The notes under the pieces were generated by a model that ran no database searches, was not told the DNA's origin, and was given only the letters and a program-made list of their open reading frames with translations. From Herbaspirillum sp. RV1423 (GTDB lineage Bacteria; Pseudomonadota; Gammaproteobacteria; Burkholderiales; Burkholderiaceae_D), in NCBI RefSeq assembly GCF_000577615.1, contig NZ_CBXX010000061.1, positions 1 to 35,623 of the forward strand: a stretch of DNA of 35,623 nt, read 5' to 3'. Position 1 is the stretch's first letter; each line of letters opens with the position of its first letter. Below are positions 1 through 7,324 of the stretch, piece by piece. The translations under genes and the position numbers were made by a program.

Positions 1-360
1 CTGCGCGCCGGCACGGAGAATCCCAAGATGGTGGAAGCCTTCGGCATCAACGTGCCGCTGATGGTGACGCTGACCTACGGTTTCGGCGTGGCGCTGGCGG
101 CGTTTGCCGGCGTGCTGGCCGCACCGGTGATCCAGGTGTCGCCGCTGATGGGCTCGAACCTGATCATCGTGGTGTTTGCGGTGGTGGTGATCGGCGGCAT
201 GGGCTCCATCCTCGGTTCCATCGTCACCGGTCTTGGCCTGGGCGTTGTCGAGGGGTTGACCCGCGTGTTTTATCCCGAGCTGTCGGCAACGGTGGTGTTC
301 ATCATTATGGCCATCGTCCTGATGATCCGTCCGGCCGGTCTGTTCGGTAAAGAGAAATAA
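1..360 (+). CDS. livH: Branched-chain amino acid ABC transporter permease LivH, C-terminal part (cut by window start)
   Basis: Inner-membrane permease subunit of a high-affinity branched-chain amino acid (or related amide) importer, partner of LivM. The frame is open from base 1, so only about the last 119 residues are present and the true start lies outside the window. The visible part has several long hydrophobic stretches, with the glycine-rich run GGMGSILGSIVTGLG near residues 62-76 of the visible part, typical of the conserved cytoplasmic loop region of LivH/LivM permeases, and ends in a short basic tail. The livM gene follows 10 bases after the stop, so the two are co-transcribed. No ATPase genes (livG, livF) follow livM, so they must lie upstream or elsewhere. 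Substrate cannot be told from the permease alone. Confidence 0.9.
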   Translation: MRAGTENPKMVEAFGINVPLMVTLTYGFGVALAAFAGVLAAPVIQVSPLMGSNLIIVVFAVVVIGGMGSILGSIVTGLGLGVVEGLTRVFYPELSATVVFIIMAIVLMIRPAGLFGKEK

Positions 361-370
361 GGCGCACAAG

Positions 371-1387
371 ATGACTAATGCCATGAACAACTCGATCAAT
401 AATTCGATGAGCAAGAAACTCTTTTTCGGCGTGTTGCTGATTCTCGCCTTGCTGGCGCCGTTCGGCTTGTATCCGGTGTTCCTGATGAAGATGCTGTGCT
501 TCGCCTTGTTTGCTTGCGCCTTCAACCTGCTGATCGGCTACACCGGCCTGCTGTCGTTCGGCCATGCGGCGTTTTTCGGTGCTGCCGGTTATGTCGCGGG
601 GCAGGCGTTGAAAGTGTGGGGCGTGCCGACCGAAATCGGCCTGGTGCTGGGTACCGCCACCGGAGCGTTGATCGGTCTGTTGATGGGGCTGCTGGCGATC
701 CGCCGCCAGGGCATCTACTTCACCATGATCACGCTGGCGCTGGCGCAGATGCTGTACTTCGTTGCCCTGCAAGCGCCGTTCACCGGCGGCGAGGACGGCC
801 TGCAAGGGATCCCGCGCGGCAAGCTGCTGGGCGTCATCGACCTCGGCAACGACCTGACGCTGTATTACGTCGTGCTGGCGATTGCGATTGCCGGTTTCGC
901 CTTGATCGTGCGCACGATCAACTCTCCATTCGGGCAAGTCCTGAAGGCGATCAAGGAAAACGAACCGCGCGCGATTTCGTTGGGCTATGACGTCAACCGC
1001 TATAAGCTGCTGGCCTTTGTGCTGTCGGCTGCGCTGACCGGACTGGCCGGCTCGACCAAGGCGCTGGTGCTGGGTTTTGAGACGCTGACCGACGTGCACT
1101 GGAGCATGTCCGGCCTGGTCGTGCTGATGACGCTGGTGGGCGGTTTGGGCACCATCGTCGGCCCTATCGTCGGCGCCGTGATCATCATCATGCTGGAAAA
1201 CAAGCTGGGCGACATCGGCAACTGGCTGGCCGCCGTGACGCATGTCGAATGGTTCAGCACGTTGGGCGACTCGGTGACCATCGTGACGGGCTTTATCTTC
1301 ATCGTCTGCGTGCTGGCGTTCCGTCGCGGCATCGTGGGAGAGATCCTGCATCTGGCCGGCAAGCGTTCGCCTGGCGCATCGCACTGA
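371..1387 (+). CDS. livM: Branched-chain amino acid ABC transporter permease LivM
   Basis: Second membrane subunit of the Liv-type importer, 338 residues, the usual LivM length. Hydrophobic segments run through the whole protein; the motif NLLIGYTGLLSFGHAAFFG (about residues 53-71), a conserved LivM signature, is followed by the cytoplasmic-loop region with AIRRQGIYFTMITLALAQM near 109-130, and a glycine-rich loop (VGGLGTIVGPIVGA) near 255-269. The start at 371 has a weak AAGG 8 bases upstream; a Met at residue 4 or 13 is possible because the first 14 residues are polar and poorly conserved in such proteins. It is the last gene of its operon: a strong hairpin terminator lies 20 bases after the stop. 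Confidence 0.92.
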   Translation: MTNAMNNSINNSMSKKLFFGVLLILALLAPFGLYPVFLMKMLCFALFACAFNLLIGYTGLLSFGHAAFFGAAGYVAGQALKVWGVPTEIGLVLGTATGALIGLLMGLLAIRRQGIYFTMITLALAQMLYFVALQAPFTGGEDGLQGIPRGKLLGVIDLGNDLTLYYVVLAIAIAGFALIVRTINSPFGQVLKAIKENEPRAISLGYDVNRYKLLAFVLSAALTGLAGSTKALVLGFETLTDVHWSMSGLVVLMTLVGGLGTIVGPIVGAVIIIMLENKLGDIGNWLAAVTHVEWFSTLGDSVTIVTGFIFIVCVLAFRRGIVGEILHLAGKRSPGASH

Positions 1388-1406
1388 TTGTTGAAAGACG
1401 CAGTTG

Positions 1407-1450
1407 CTGCCGCCGCACAGCTCGGGCTGTCCGGCGGCAGTTTTGTTTTA
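1407..1450 (+). terminator. Rho-independent terminator after livHM
   Basis: A 15-base stem (CTGCCGCCGCACAGC pairing with GCTGTCCGGCGGCAG, one mismatch) closes a short TCGG loop and is followed directly by TTTTGTTTTA. It ends the livH-livM transcript. The next 240 bases up to the TSUP gene hold no convincing gene; its third-position base use is not coding-like and no clear promoter stood out. Confidence 0.88.
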
Positions 1451-1691
1451 AGGCATGCCGAATACGTTTCCAAAAAGAAATGTCTTGTTCATGCTCGTCC
1501 GGTCCGGCGGACAAAGAGAAGTGCAGGGCGGTTGCGAGAGAGTGGAGAATGTATTTCCACCAGAGTAAAATGCTTGTCTCCCTGACAGGGAAATATCTCC
1601 CGGCCATTGCCTGTCTCGATCTCTCCCGTTTTGCGAAAGCTCCGAATGCCATTGTCTTCCCCGCGCTGTACTCCTCCGCAGGCAGGTCGTC

Positions 1692-2465
1692 ATGCCTGAT
1701 CTCTTTTCCAACTACATCATTCTCTGCATCGGCGCCTTCGTCGCCGGACTGGTCGACGCCGTGGTGGGCGGGGGCGGCCTGGTGCTGGTGCCGACTTTGT
1801 TTTCAGTGTTTCCCAATATAGCCCCGGCCACGCTGCTTGGCACCAACAAGGTTGCCGGCGTCATGGGCACAAGCGCCGCTGCCATTAATTTTGCGCGCAA
1901 GGTCCGCATCCAGTGGAGCGCCGCCGCACCTGCGGCATTGGCGGCATTCGCCTTGTCGTTCTCCGGCGCCTATCTGGTTACCCATATACCGACCGAACTG
2001 ATCCGCAAGGCGCTGCCGTTCGTATTGATCGCGGTGGCCGCTTACACGCTCAAGAAGAAAGACTTCGGCCAGACGCATGCGCCGCTGTTGTCCGGCGGCA
2101 AGGAGCGGTTTTACGCAGTGCTGATCGGCGGCGGAGTCGGGTTTTACGATGGCGTGTTCGGACCGGGCACGGGCAGCTTCCTGGTGTTCCTGTTCGTGCG
2201 GGTATTCGGTTATGACTTCCTGCGCGCATCGGCCGTTTCCAAGGTGGTGAACATTGCCACCAACCTGGCGGCGCTGCTCTGGTTTTCGTACAGCGGCCAC
2301 GTCATCTGGCAGATCGGTTTGCTGATGGCCGTATTCAATATTGCCGGCTCACTGGTCGGCACCAGACTTGCCATCAAACACGGCAGCAGTTTTGTGCGAA
2401 AGTTGTTCTTGTTTGTGGTCACGGCCTTGATTCTGAAAACAGGTTACGACGCGTTCTTGAAATAG
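1692..2465 (+). CDS. TSUP-family (TauE/SafE) membrane permease
   Basis: Integral membrane protein of the TSUP family (sulfite/sulfonate/organic acid exporters), 257 residues, usual family length. It shows the internal two-fold pattern of the family: an N-terminal half opening with a segment ending GLVDAVVGGGGLVLVPTL (about 15-33), and a second half with GVGFYDGVFGPGTGSFLVF (about 149-167), the duplicated glycine-rich loop of TSUP proteins. About 7-8 hydrophobic segments. The start is an ATG with only a weak AGG upstream. It stands alone: a terminator precedes it (after livM) and another follows it. Family members transport different sulfur or carboxylate compounds, so no substrate is proposed. 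Confidence 0.88.
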   Translation: MPDLFSNYIILCIGAFVAGLVDAVVGGGGLVLVPTLFSVFPNIAPATLLGTNKVAGVMGTSAAAINFARKVRIQWSAAAPAALAAFALSFSGAYLVTHIPTELIRKALPFVLIAVAAYTLKKKDFGQTHAPLLSGGKERFYAVLIGGGVGFYDGVFGPGTGSFLVFLFVRVFGYDFLRASAVSKVVNIATNLAALLWFSYSGHVIWQIGLLMAVFNIAGSLVGTRLAIKHGSSFVRKLFLFVVTALILKTGYDAFLK

Positions 2466-2477
2466 CTTTGAGCGGAT

Positions 2478-2493
2478 TGTTTCACGTGGAACA
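2478..2493. promoter_or_regulatory. parS site 1 (ParB binding)
   Basis: Reads TGTTTCACGTGGAACA; its reverse complement TGTTCCACGTGAAACA fits the widely conserved bacterial parS consensus TGTTNCACGTGAAACA at every position. It lies 12 bases after the TSUP gene and 4.8 kb from parB. Known function of such sites: loading of the ParB CTPase clamp that, with ParA, moves the chromosome origin region. Function here is inferred from sequence and from parAB nearby. Confidence 0.9.
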
Positions 2494-2516
2494 ATCACTA
2501 AATGAAATTGAAATGA

Positions 2517-2545
2517 AAGAGGGGGAGGTTTCGGCCTCCCTTTTT
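2517..2545 (+). terminator. Terminator after the TSUP gene
   Basis: GGGAGG and CCTCCC form a 6-base G/C stem with a short TTTCGG loop, followed by TTTTTG; the preceding AAAGAGG can extend pairing with the T-run. The T-run is shared with the left arm of parS site 2, so terminator and centromere site overlap. Confidence 0.75.
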
Positions 2546-2565
2546 GTTTCACGTGAAACAAAAAG
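2540..2565. promoter_or_regulatory. parS site 2 (core 2545-2560) within a 26-base perfect palindrome
   Basis: The core TGTTTCACGTGAAACA is a perfect palindrome matching the parS consensus at every position. The symmetry continues five bases on each side, from C2540 to G2565, giving a 26-base perfect palindrome. Its centre is 67 bases from the centre of site 1. The pair lies between the TSUP gene and the mnmG promoter. Confidence 0.93.
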
Positions 2566-2597
2566 CAAGAATAAAAAGGGAATAGTAGGGGTAGGGT

Positions 2598-2627
2598 CTG
2601 ATACCCGGTCAAAAAAGACTTTATAAT
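2598..2627 (+). promoter_or_regulatory. Probable sigma-70 promoter of the mnmG operon
   Basis: TATAAT at 2622-2627 is a perfect -10 hexamer; CTGATA at 2598-2603 is a 4-of-6 match to the -35 hexamer with an 18-base spacer. Predicted start near 2634, 28 bases before the mnmG ATG. A small GGGT/ACCC inverted repeat (2594-2606) overlaps the -35 box. Confidence 0.6.
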
Positions 2628-2661
2628 CTCGCCTCTGTTCATCGTCTCCATGAGGCGCAAT

Positions 2662-4596
2662 ATGCTATTCCCCACACAATTTGATGTCATCGTGGTCGGC
2701 GGCGGTCATGCCGGAACCGAAGCCGCGTTGGCATCCGCCCGTATGGGCCAAAAGACTTTGCTGTTGACCCACAACATCGAGACCCTGGGTCAGATGTCAT
2801 GCAATCCCTCCATCGGCGGCATCGGTAAAGGTCATCTGGTCAAGGAGGTCGACGCCATGGGCGGGGCGATGGCGATTGCGACCGACGAGGCGGGCATCCA
2901 ATTCCGTATCCTCAATTCGTCCAAAGGCCCGGCCGTGCGCGCGACCCGGGCGCAGGCCGACCGCATCCTGTACAAGCAGGCGATCCGTTCGCGCCTGGAA
3001 AACCAGCCGAACCTGTGGCTATTCCAGCAAGCCGTGGACGACCTGATGGTGGAAGGCGAGCGCGTGATCGGCGCCGTGACCCAGGCCGGTATCCGGTTCG
3101 AGGGCAGGGCGGTGGTGCTGACCGCCGGGACTTTCCTCGACGGGAAGATCCACGTCGGCCTCAGCAATTACTCCGCCGGCCGCGCCGGCGACCCGCCGGC
3201 GATCTCGCTGTCGGCGCGCCTGAAAGAACTCAAGCTGCCGCAAGGCCGTCTCAAGACCGGCACGCCGCCGCGCATCGACGGCCGCAGCATCGACTTTTCG
3301 GTGTTGGAAGAACAGCCGGGCGACCTCGATCCGATCCCGGTATTCTCGGTCATGGGCAATGTCGGCATGCATCCGCAACAAATGCCGTGCTGGATTACCC
3401 ACACCAACAGCCAGACCCACGACATCATCCGCGCCGGACTCGACCGCAGCCCGATGTACACCGGCGTGATCGAAGGCGTCGGCCCGCGTTACTGCCCGTC
3501 GATCGAAGACAAGATCCATCGCTTCGCCAGCAAGGATTCGCACCAGATTTACCTGGAGCCGGAAGGCCTGACCACCAACGAGTTCTACCCCAACGGCATT
3601 TCCACCAGCTTGCCGTTCGACGTCCAGCTTGCGCTGGTGCGCTCGATGCGCGGCCTGGAAAACGCCCATATCCTGCGTCCGGGTTACGCCATCGAGTACG
3701 ATTACTTCGACCCGCGCGGCCTCAAGTCGTCGCTGGAAACCAGACAAATCCAGGGCCTGTTCTTCGCCGGCCAGATCAACGGCACCACCGGCTACGAGGA
3801 GGCCGCTGCCCAAGGCATGCTGGCGGGCCTCAACGCCGCGCTGCAAACGCAAGGCCGCGCGTCATGGACGCCGCGTCGCGACGAAGCCTACCTCGGCGTG
3901 CTGGTCGACGACCTGATCACCCAAGGCGTGCAAGAGCCTTACCGCATGTTCACCAGCCGTGCCGAATATCGCCTCAGCCTGCGGGAAGACAACGCCGACC
4001 TGCGCCTGACTGAAGTCGGCCGCCAGCTCGGTTGCGTCAGCGACGCCCAATGGGAAATGTTCGAGAAAAAGCGCGAAGCCGTTGCACGTGAAATGGAACG
4101 CCTGAAATCCACCTGGGTCAATCCGCGCATCCTCGCCGACGCCGAAGCCGAACGCGTGCTGGGCAAAGCCATCGAGCGTGAATACAACCTGATCGACTTG
4201 CTGCGTCGTCCGAACGTGACCTACGACAGCCTGATGACGCTGACCGGCACCGACGGCCAGGCCCTCGCCGGACCGGGCGTCGCCGACGATCCGGTGCGCG
4301 AACAGATCGAGATCCAGATCAAGTACGCCGGCTACATCGACCGCCAGGCCAAGGAAATCGGCCGCCAGGAACACAATGAAAGCCTGAAGCTGCCTGCCGA
4401 CCTCGACTACATGGACGTCAAGGCGCTCTCGATCGAAGTGCGCCAGAAGCTCAACAAGCACAAGCCGGAAACCCTGGGCCAGGCCTCACGCATCTCGGGC
4501 GTGACCCCTGCGGCCTTGTCGCTGTTGCTGGTACACCTGAAAAAAGGCGGCCTGAAAAATGTCGTCGAATCCGACAACCACAATCAGGCAGCCTGA
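2662..4596 (+). CDS. mnmG: tRNA uridine-5-carboxymethylaminomethyl modification enzyme MnmG (GidA)
   Basis: FAD-dependent enzyme that, with MnmE, installs the carboxymethylaminomethyl group on the wobble uridine of certain tRNAs, using methylene-tetrahydrofolate. 644 residues from the chosen start. The N-terminus has the FAD-binding motif GGGHAG (13-18), then the family signature CNPSIGGIGKGHLVKE (about 49-64) and a second signature GQINGTTGYEEAAAQG near 370-385; the helical C-terminal domain that contacts MnmE is complete. An ATG four codons earlier (2650) is in frame, but TGAGG at 2651-2655 gives good spacing only for 2662, and MnmG proteins normally begin a few residues before FDVIVVGG. 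First gene of a plus-strand series running into parAB; rsmG starts 5 bases after it. Confidence 0.97.
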   Translation: MLFPTQFDVIVVGGGHAGTEAALASARMGQKTLLLTHNIETLGQMSCNPSIGGIGKGHLVKEVDAMGGAMAIATDEAGIQFRILNSSKGPAVRATRAQADRILYKQAIRSRLENQPNLWLFQQAVDDLMVEGERVIGAVTQAGIRFEGRAVVLTAGTFLDGKIHVGLSNYSAGRAGDPPAISLSARLKELKLPQGRLKTGTPPRIDGRSIDFSVLEEQPGDLDPIPVFSVMGNVGMHPQQMPCWITHTNSQTHDIIRAGLDRSPMYTGVIEGVGPRYCPSIEDKIHRFASKDSHQIYLEPEGLTTNEFYPNGISTSLPFDVQLALVRSMRGLENAHILRPGYAIEYDYFDPRGLKSSLETRQIQGLFFAGQINGTTGYEEAAAQGMLAGLNAALQTQGRASWTPRRDEAYLGVLVDDLITQGVQEPYRMFTSRAEYRLSLREDNADLRLTEVGRQLGCVSDAQWEMFEKKREAVAREMERLKSTWVNPRILADAEAERVLGKAIEREYNLIDLLRRPNVTYDSLMTLTGTDGQALAGPGVADDPVREQIEIQIKYAGYIDRQAKEIGRQEHNESLKLPADLDYMDVKALSIEVRQKLNKHKPETLGQASRISGVTPAALSLLLVHLKKGGLKNVVESDNHNQAA

Positions 4597-4601
4597 GCAT
4601 C

Positions 4602-5273
4602 TTGACCACATCGAACACATCGACGACAGCCGACAGCGGCCTGGCCGACACTCTGAGCGCCGGCGCCGAGGCGCTCGGCCTTGCCCTGAGCGCCGATCAG
4701 CAAAGGAAGCTGCTGGCTTACCTCGCCCTGATGGCGAAGTGGAACCGCACCTACAACCTGACCGCGCTGCGCGACCCGGCGCAGATGATGACGCATCACC
4801 TGCTCGATTCGCTGGCGGCGGTGAAGGCCTTCGCGGGCGCGCGCAATGTGCTGGACGTGGGCGCCGGCGGCGGTTTGCCGGGTATCGTGCTGGCGATCTG
4901 GGCGGCCGAAGCCGAGCCGCAGATGCGCGTCTCGATGATCGACACCGTGCACAAGAAGACTGCTTTCCTGACGCAGGCAAAGGCGGAGTTGCAATTGGGA
5001 AATATTTCGGTCTACACAGCGCGCGTCGAACAATTGCAAGTTGAGCAACTTTTCGATGTCATTACTTCGCGCGCCTTCGCGGAACTCAATGACTTCATCA
5101 ACTGGTCGAATCATTTGCTGCAACCCGGCGGCCATTACATCGCCATGAAAGGCGTGATGCCGCAGGAAGAAATCGCCCGGCTGCCGCCAGGATGGAAAGT
5201 GGAAAAAACCCAGTCCCTGCAGGTGCCGGGCCTGGATGCCGAACGTCATCTGATCTTTATCGAAAGGTCTTGA
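4602..5273 (+). CDS. rsmG: 16S rRNA (guanine-527-N7) methyltransferase RsmG (GidB)
   Basis: S-adenosylmethionine-dependent methyltransferase acting on G527 of 16S rRNA; loss gives low-level streptomycin resistance in other bacteria. 223 residues, slightly longer than the E. coli protein. Motifs: MAKWNRTYNLTALRDP (about 43-58), the SAM-binding loop DVGAGGGLPGIVLAIW (about 85-100), ITSRAFAELNDF (about 155-166) and the C-terminal LQVPGLDAERHL. The only start that covers the conserved N-terminus is a TTG at 4602, 5 bases after the mnmG stop; the next in-frame ATG falls inside the conserved domain. Translation is probably coupled to mnmG. The non-ATG start is the uncertain part. Confidence 0.94.
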   Translation: MTTSNTSTTADSGLADTLSAGAEALGLALSADQQRKLLAYLALMAKWNRTYNLTALRDPAQMMTHHLLDSLAAVKAFAGARNVLDVGAGGGLPGIVLAIWAAEAEPQMRVSMIDTVHKKTAFLTQAKAELQLGNISVYTARVEQLQVEQLFDVITSRAFAELNDFINWSNHLLQPGGHYIAMKGVMPQEEIARLPPGWKVEKTQSLQVPGLDAERHLIFIERS

Positions 5274-5840
5274 ATGAACTCCGAGTCTGTTCGCCGATTG
5301 CTGTTGTCGCTCACGCTGGCATGCGCCGCCGTCTTGCCCATCGCGCAAGTCGCGGCGCAGGAAGTGGTTACCGTGCCGTCGGTCGACCTCAAGCGCTACG
5401 TCGGCAAGTGGTATGAAATTGCCCGTTTTCCCAACAGTTTCCAGAAGAAGTGCATCGCCAACGCGACCGCTGAATATCGCGCACGAGCCGACGGCAACAT
5501 CGACGTGATCAATCGCTGCAAGGTCGAAGGCGGCGTACTCGACCAGGCCGACGGCCTGGTGCGCGTGGTGGAGGGCAAAGAGGGCGGCAACAACGCGAAG
5601 CTGCAGGTGCGTTTCGCGCCGGCATGGCTGTCGTGGTTTCCGCTGGTGTGGGGCGACTACTGGATCATCGATCTCGATCCTGAGTATTCGGTCGCGACGG
5701 TCGGCACGCCGTCGCGCGACTACCTGTGGATCCTGTCGCGCACGCCGACGCTGTCCACCGCACAATACGAGGCGGCCGTGAACAACGCGACCAAGCAAGG
5801 CTTCGATACGTCGAAGCTGGTCAAGACGCCTCAGGAGTAA
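5274..5840 (+). CDS. blc: Bacterial lipocalin (Blc-like), exported
   Basis: Small beta-barrel protein that binds lipids or other hydrophobic molecules in the envelope. 188 residues: an N-terminal signal peptide (basic RR, hydrophobic core about 9-22, AQVAA before likely cleavage near 28), then the lipocalin first-strand signature GKWYEIARFPNSFQ at about 44-57, and SWFPLVWGDYWIIDLDPEYS in the middle, typical of Blc proteins. A cysteine at residue 17 is not in a good lipobox, so periplasmic export is more likely than lipid anchoring (E. coli Blc is a lipoprotein). The ATG follows the rsmG stop with no gap, so translation is coupled. A lipocalin inside the mnmG-rsmG-parAB stretch is unusual. Confidence 0.88.
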   Translation: MNSESVRRLLLSLTLACAAVLPIAQVAAQEVVTVPSVDLKRYVGKWYEIARFPNSFQKKCIANATAEYRARADGNIDVINRCKVEGGVLDQADGLVRVVEGKEGGNNAKLQVRFAPAWLSWFPLVWGDYWIIDLDPEYSVATVGTPSRDYLWILSRTPTLSTAQYEAAVNNATKQGFDTSKLVKTPQE

Positions 5841-5851
5841 AAGGAGACGCC

Positions 5852-6484
5852 ATGCAAGCCATGTTTCATGCGATGGGCATTACCGACGTCTGGCAATTGA
5901 TCGCCGCCACCGTCGTGTTCCTGATGCTGCCCGGTCCCGGCACCTTCTGCGTGCTGACCTGCTCGGCCAAACACGGCTTGCGCGGCGGGTTCGCATCGAT
6001 CGCGGGACTGATGCTGGGCGACATCGTGCTGATGTTCCTGGCGGCGATCGGCGTGGCCGCGCTGTTGCATGCCAATCCGCTATTGTTCAAAGGCATGCAG
6101 TACATCGGCGCGGCGTACCTGGCGTATCTCGGCGCACGCCTGCTGTTTGCCAAGGAAGAGGGTGGCGCGGCGGTGGTGCCGTTCTCCAACATGGCCGACT
6201 TCCGCCGCGGCTTTTTCGTGACGCTGATGAATCCCAAGGCCATCGTGTTTTACATGGCGTTCTTCCCGCTGTTCATCGACCCGGCAACGCAGCAGGGCGG
6301 CGCGACTTTCCTGACCATGGGCGCGGTGATTTGCACTTGCACCTTGTTCTATGGCAGTCTGCTGGTCCTGGCGGGAAATGCCGCGGCAAAACGACTGGCC
6401 CGCCATCGCAAGATTGCGACGCTGGCTTCGCGCGCGGCCGGCGTTTTCCTGATCGGCTTCGGCATCAAATTGACGACAAACTGA
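5852..6484 (+). CDS. LysE/RhtB-family amino acid exporter
   Basis: Inner-membrane exporter of the LysE/RhtB superfamily, 210 residues with about six hydrophobic segments. The family signature FLMLPGPGTFCVLT lies near residues 21-34, and the central LMNPKAIVFYMAFFPLF near 124-140 is characteristic of RhtB/LeuE-type proteins. An ATG at 5852 is preceded by AAGGAGA at perfect spacing; a longer frame open upstream overlaps blc and lacks a ribosome site, so it was rejected. It sits 11 bases after blc and 52 before parA. RhtB-type members export threonine, homoserine, leucine or other neutral amino acids; which one cannot be told. Confidence 0.9.
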   Translation: MQAMFHAMGITDVWQLIAATVVFLMLPGPGTFCVLTCSAKHGLRGGFASIAGLMLGDIVLMFLAAIGVAALLHANPLLFKGMQYIGAAYLAYLGARLLFAKEEGGAAVVPFSNMADFRRGFFVTLMNPKAIVFYMAFFPLFIDPATQQGGATFLTMGAVICTCTLFYGSLLVLAGNAAAKRLARHRKIATLASRAAGVFLIGFGIKLTTN

Positions 6485-6536
6485 ATTCAGACGGAATTTA
6501 AACCAAGCACCAACGGAACATTCACTAAAAGAACCT

Positions 6537-7307
6537 ATGGCTAAAATCTTTTGCGTTGCGAATCAAAAAGGCGGCGTCGGTAAAACCACCACAGCAGTCA
6601 ATCTTGCCGCCGGACTGGCGCAGCACAATCAGCGCGTGCTGCTCGCCGACCTCGATCCGCAGGGCAATGCCACCATGGGTGCGGGCATCAACAAGGCGAC
6701 GCTGGAAGGATCGATTTATCAGGTGCTGCTCGGCATGAGCGACATCAAGAGCGTGCGCAAGACTTCGGAAAACGGCAACTTCGACGTCTTGCCCGCCAAT
6801 CGCGAACTGGCCGGCGCCGAAGTCGAAATGGTCGAGCTGGACAATCGCGAGAAGCGCCTCAAAGACGCTTTCGCGGCGATCGCGGACGATTACGATTTCA
6901 TCCTCATCGATTGCCCGCCGGCGCTGTCGCTGCTGACGCTCAACGGCTTGTGCGCGGCGCATGGCGTGATCATTCCGATGCAGTGCGAATATTACGCGCT
7001 GGAAGGTCTGTCGGACCTGGTCAACACCATCAAGAAGGTGCACGCCAAGCTCAACCCGGACCTCAAGATCATCGGCCTGCTGCGCGTCATGTTCGATCCG
7101 CGCATGACCTTGTCGCAACAGGTTTCGGATCAACTGGAACAGCATTTCGGCGACAAGGTATTCAAGACCGTGATCCCGCGCAACGTGCGCCTGGCGGAAG
7201 CGCCGTCGTATGGCGTGCCGGGCGTGAACTTCGACGCCGCCTCGAAAGGCGCGCAAGCCTATCTCGCCTTCGGCGCCGAAATGGTCGAACGCATCAAGAC
7301 ACTATGA
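6537..7307 (+). CDS. parA: Chromosome partitioning ATPase ParA (Soj)
   Basis: Deviant Walker-A ATPase that binds DNA non-specifically as an ATP dimer and pulls ParB-parS complexes, segregating the origin region. 256 residues, the short chromosomal Soj-like form without an N-terminal DNA-binding domain. Motifs: KGGVGKTT at 11-18 with the signature lysine; DLDPQGNAT near 38-46; the Walker B strand FILIDCPPAL near 121-130; and RNVRLAEAPSYG near 217-228. parB follows after 17 bases. parS sites 4 kb upstream support a chromosomal rather than plasmid system. The 52-base gap before it may hold a weak promoter, but none is clear. Confidence 0.97.
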   Translation: MAKIFCVANQKGGVGKTTTAVNLAAGLAQHNQRVLLADLDPQGNATMGAGINKATLEGSIYQVLLGMSDIKSVRKTSENGNFDVLPANRELAGAEVEMVELDNREKRLKDAFAAIADDYDFILIDCPPALSLLTLNGLCAAHGVIIPMQCEYYALEGLSDLVNTIKKVHAKLNPDLKIIGLLRVMFDPRMTLSQQVSDQLEQHFGDKVFKTVIPRNVRLAEAPSYGVPGVNFDAASKGAQAYLAFGAEMVERIKTL

Positions 7308-7324
7308 CATTGGAATAAGCAATT

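Noticed and set aside
305..1384. Long open frame on the minus strand opposite livM (about 359 codons)
   Set aside because: Rich in Arg/Gln/His/Asp and with no domain; an artefact of G/C-rich third positions on the real strand. The same applies to the 520-codon frame opposite the chemoreceptor (14521-16083) and others.
1451..1691. Possible small gene between livM's terminator and the TSUP gene
   Set aside because: Several overlapping short frames in all phases, no ribosome site with coding-like base use, no recognisable product.
4080..4095. Third parS-like sequence inside mnmG (CACGTGAAA core)
   Set aside because: Only 13 of 16 bases fit the consensus and it lies in a coding region whose codons (AVAREM) explain it; unlikely to bind ParB strongly.
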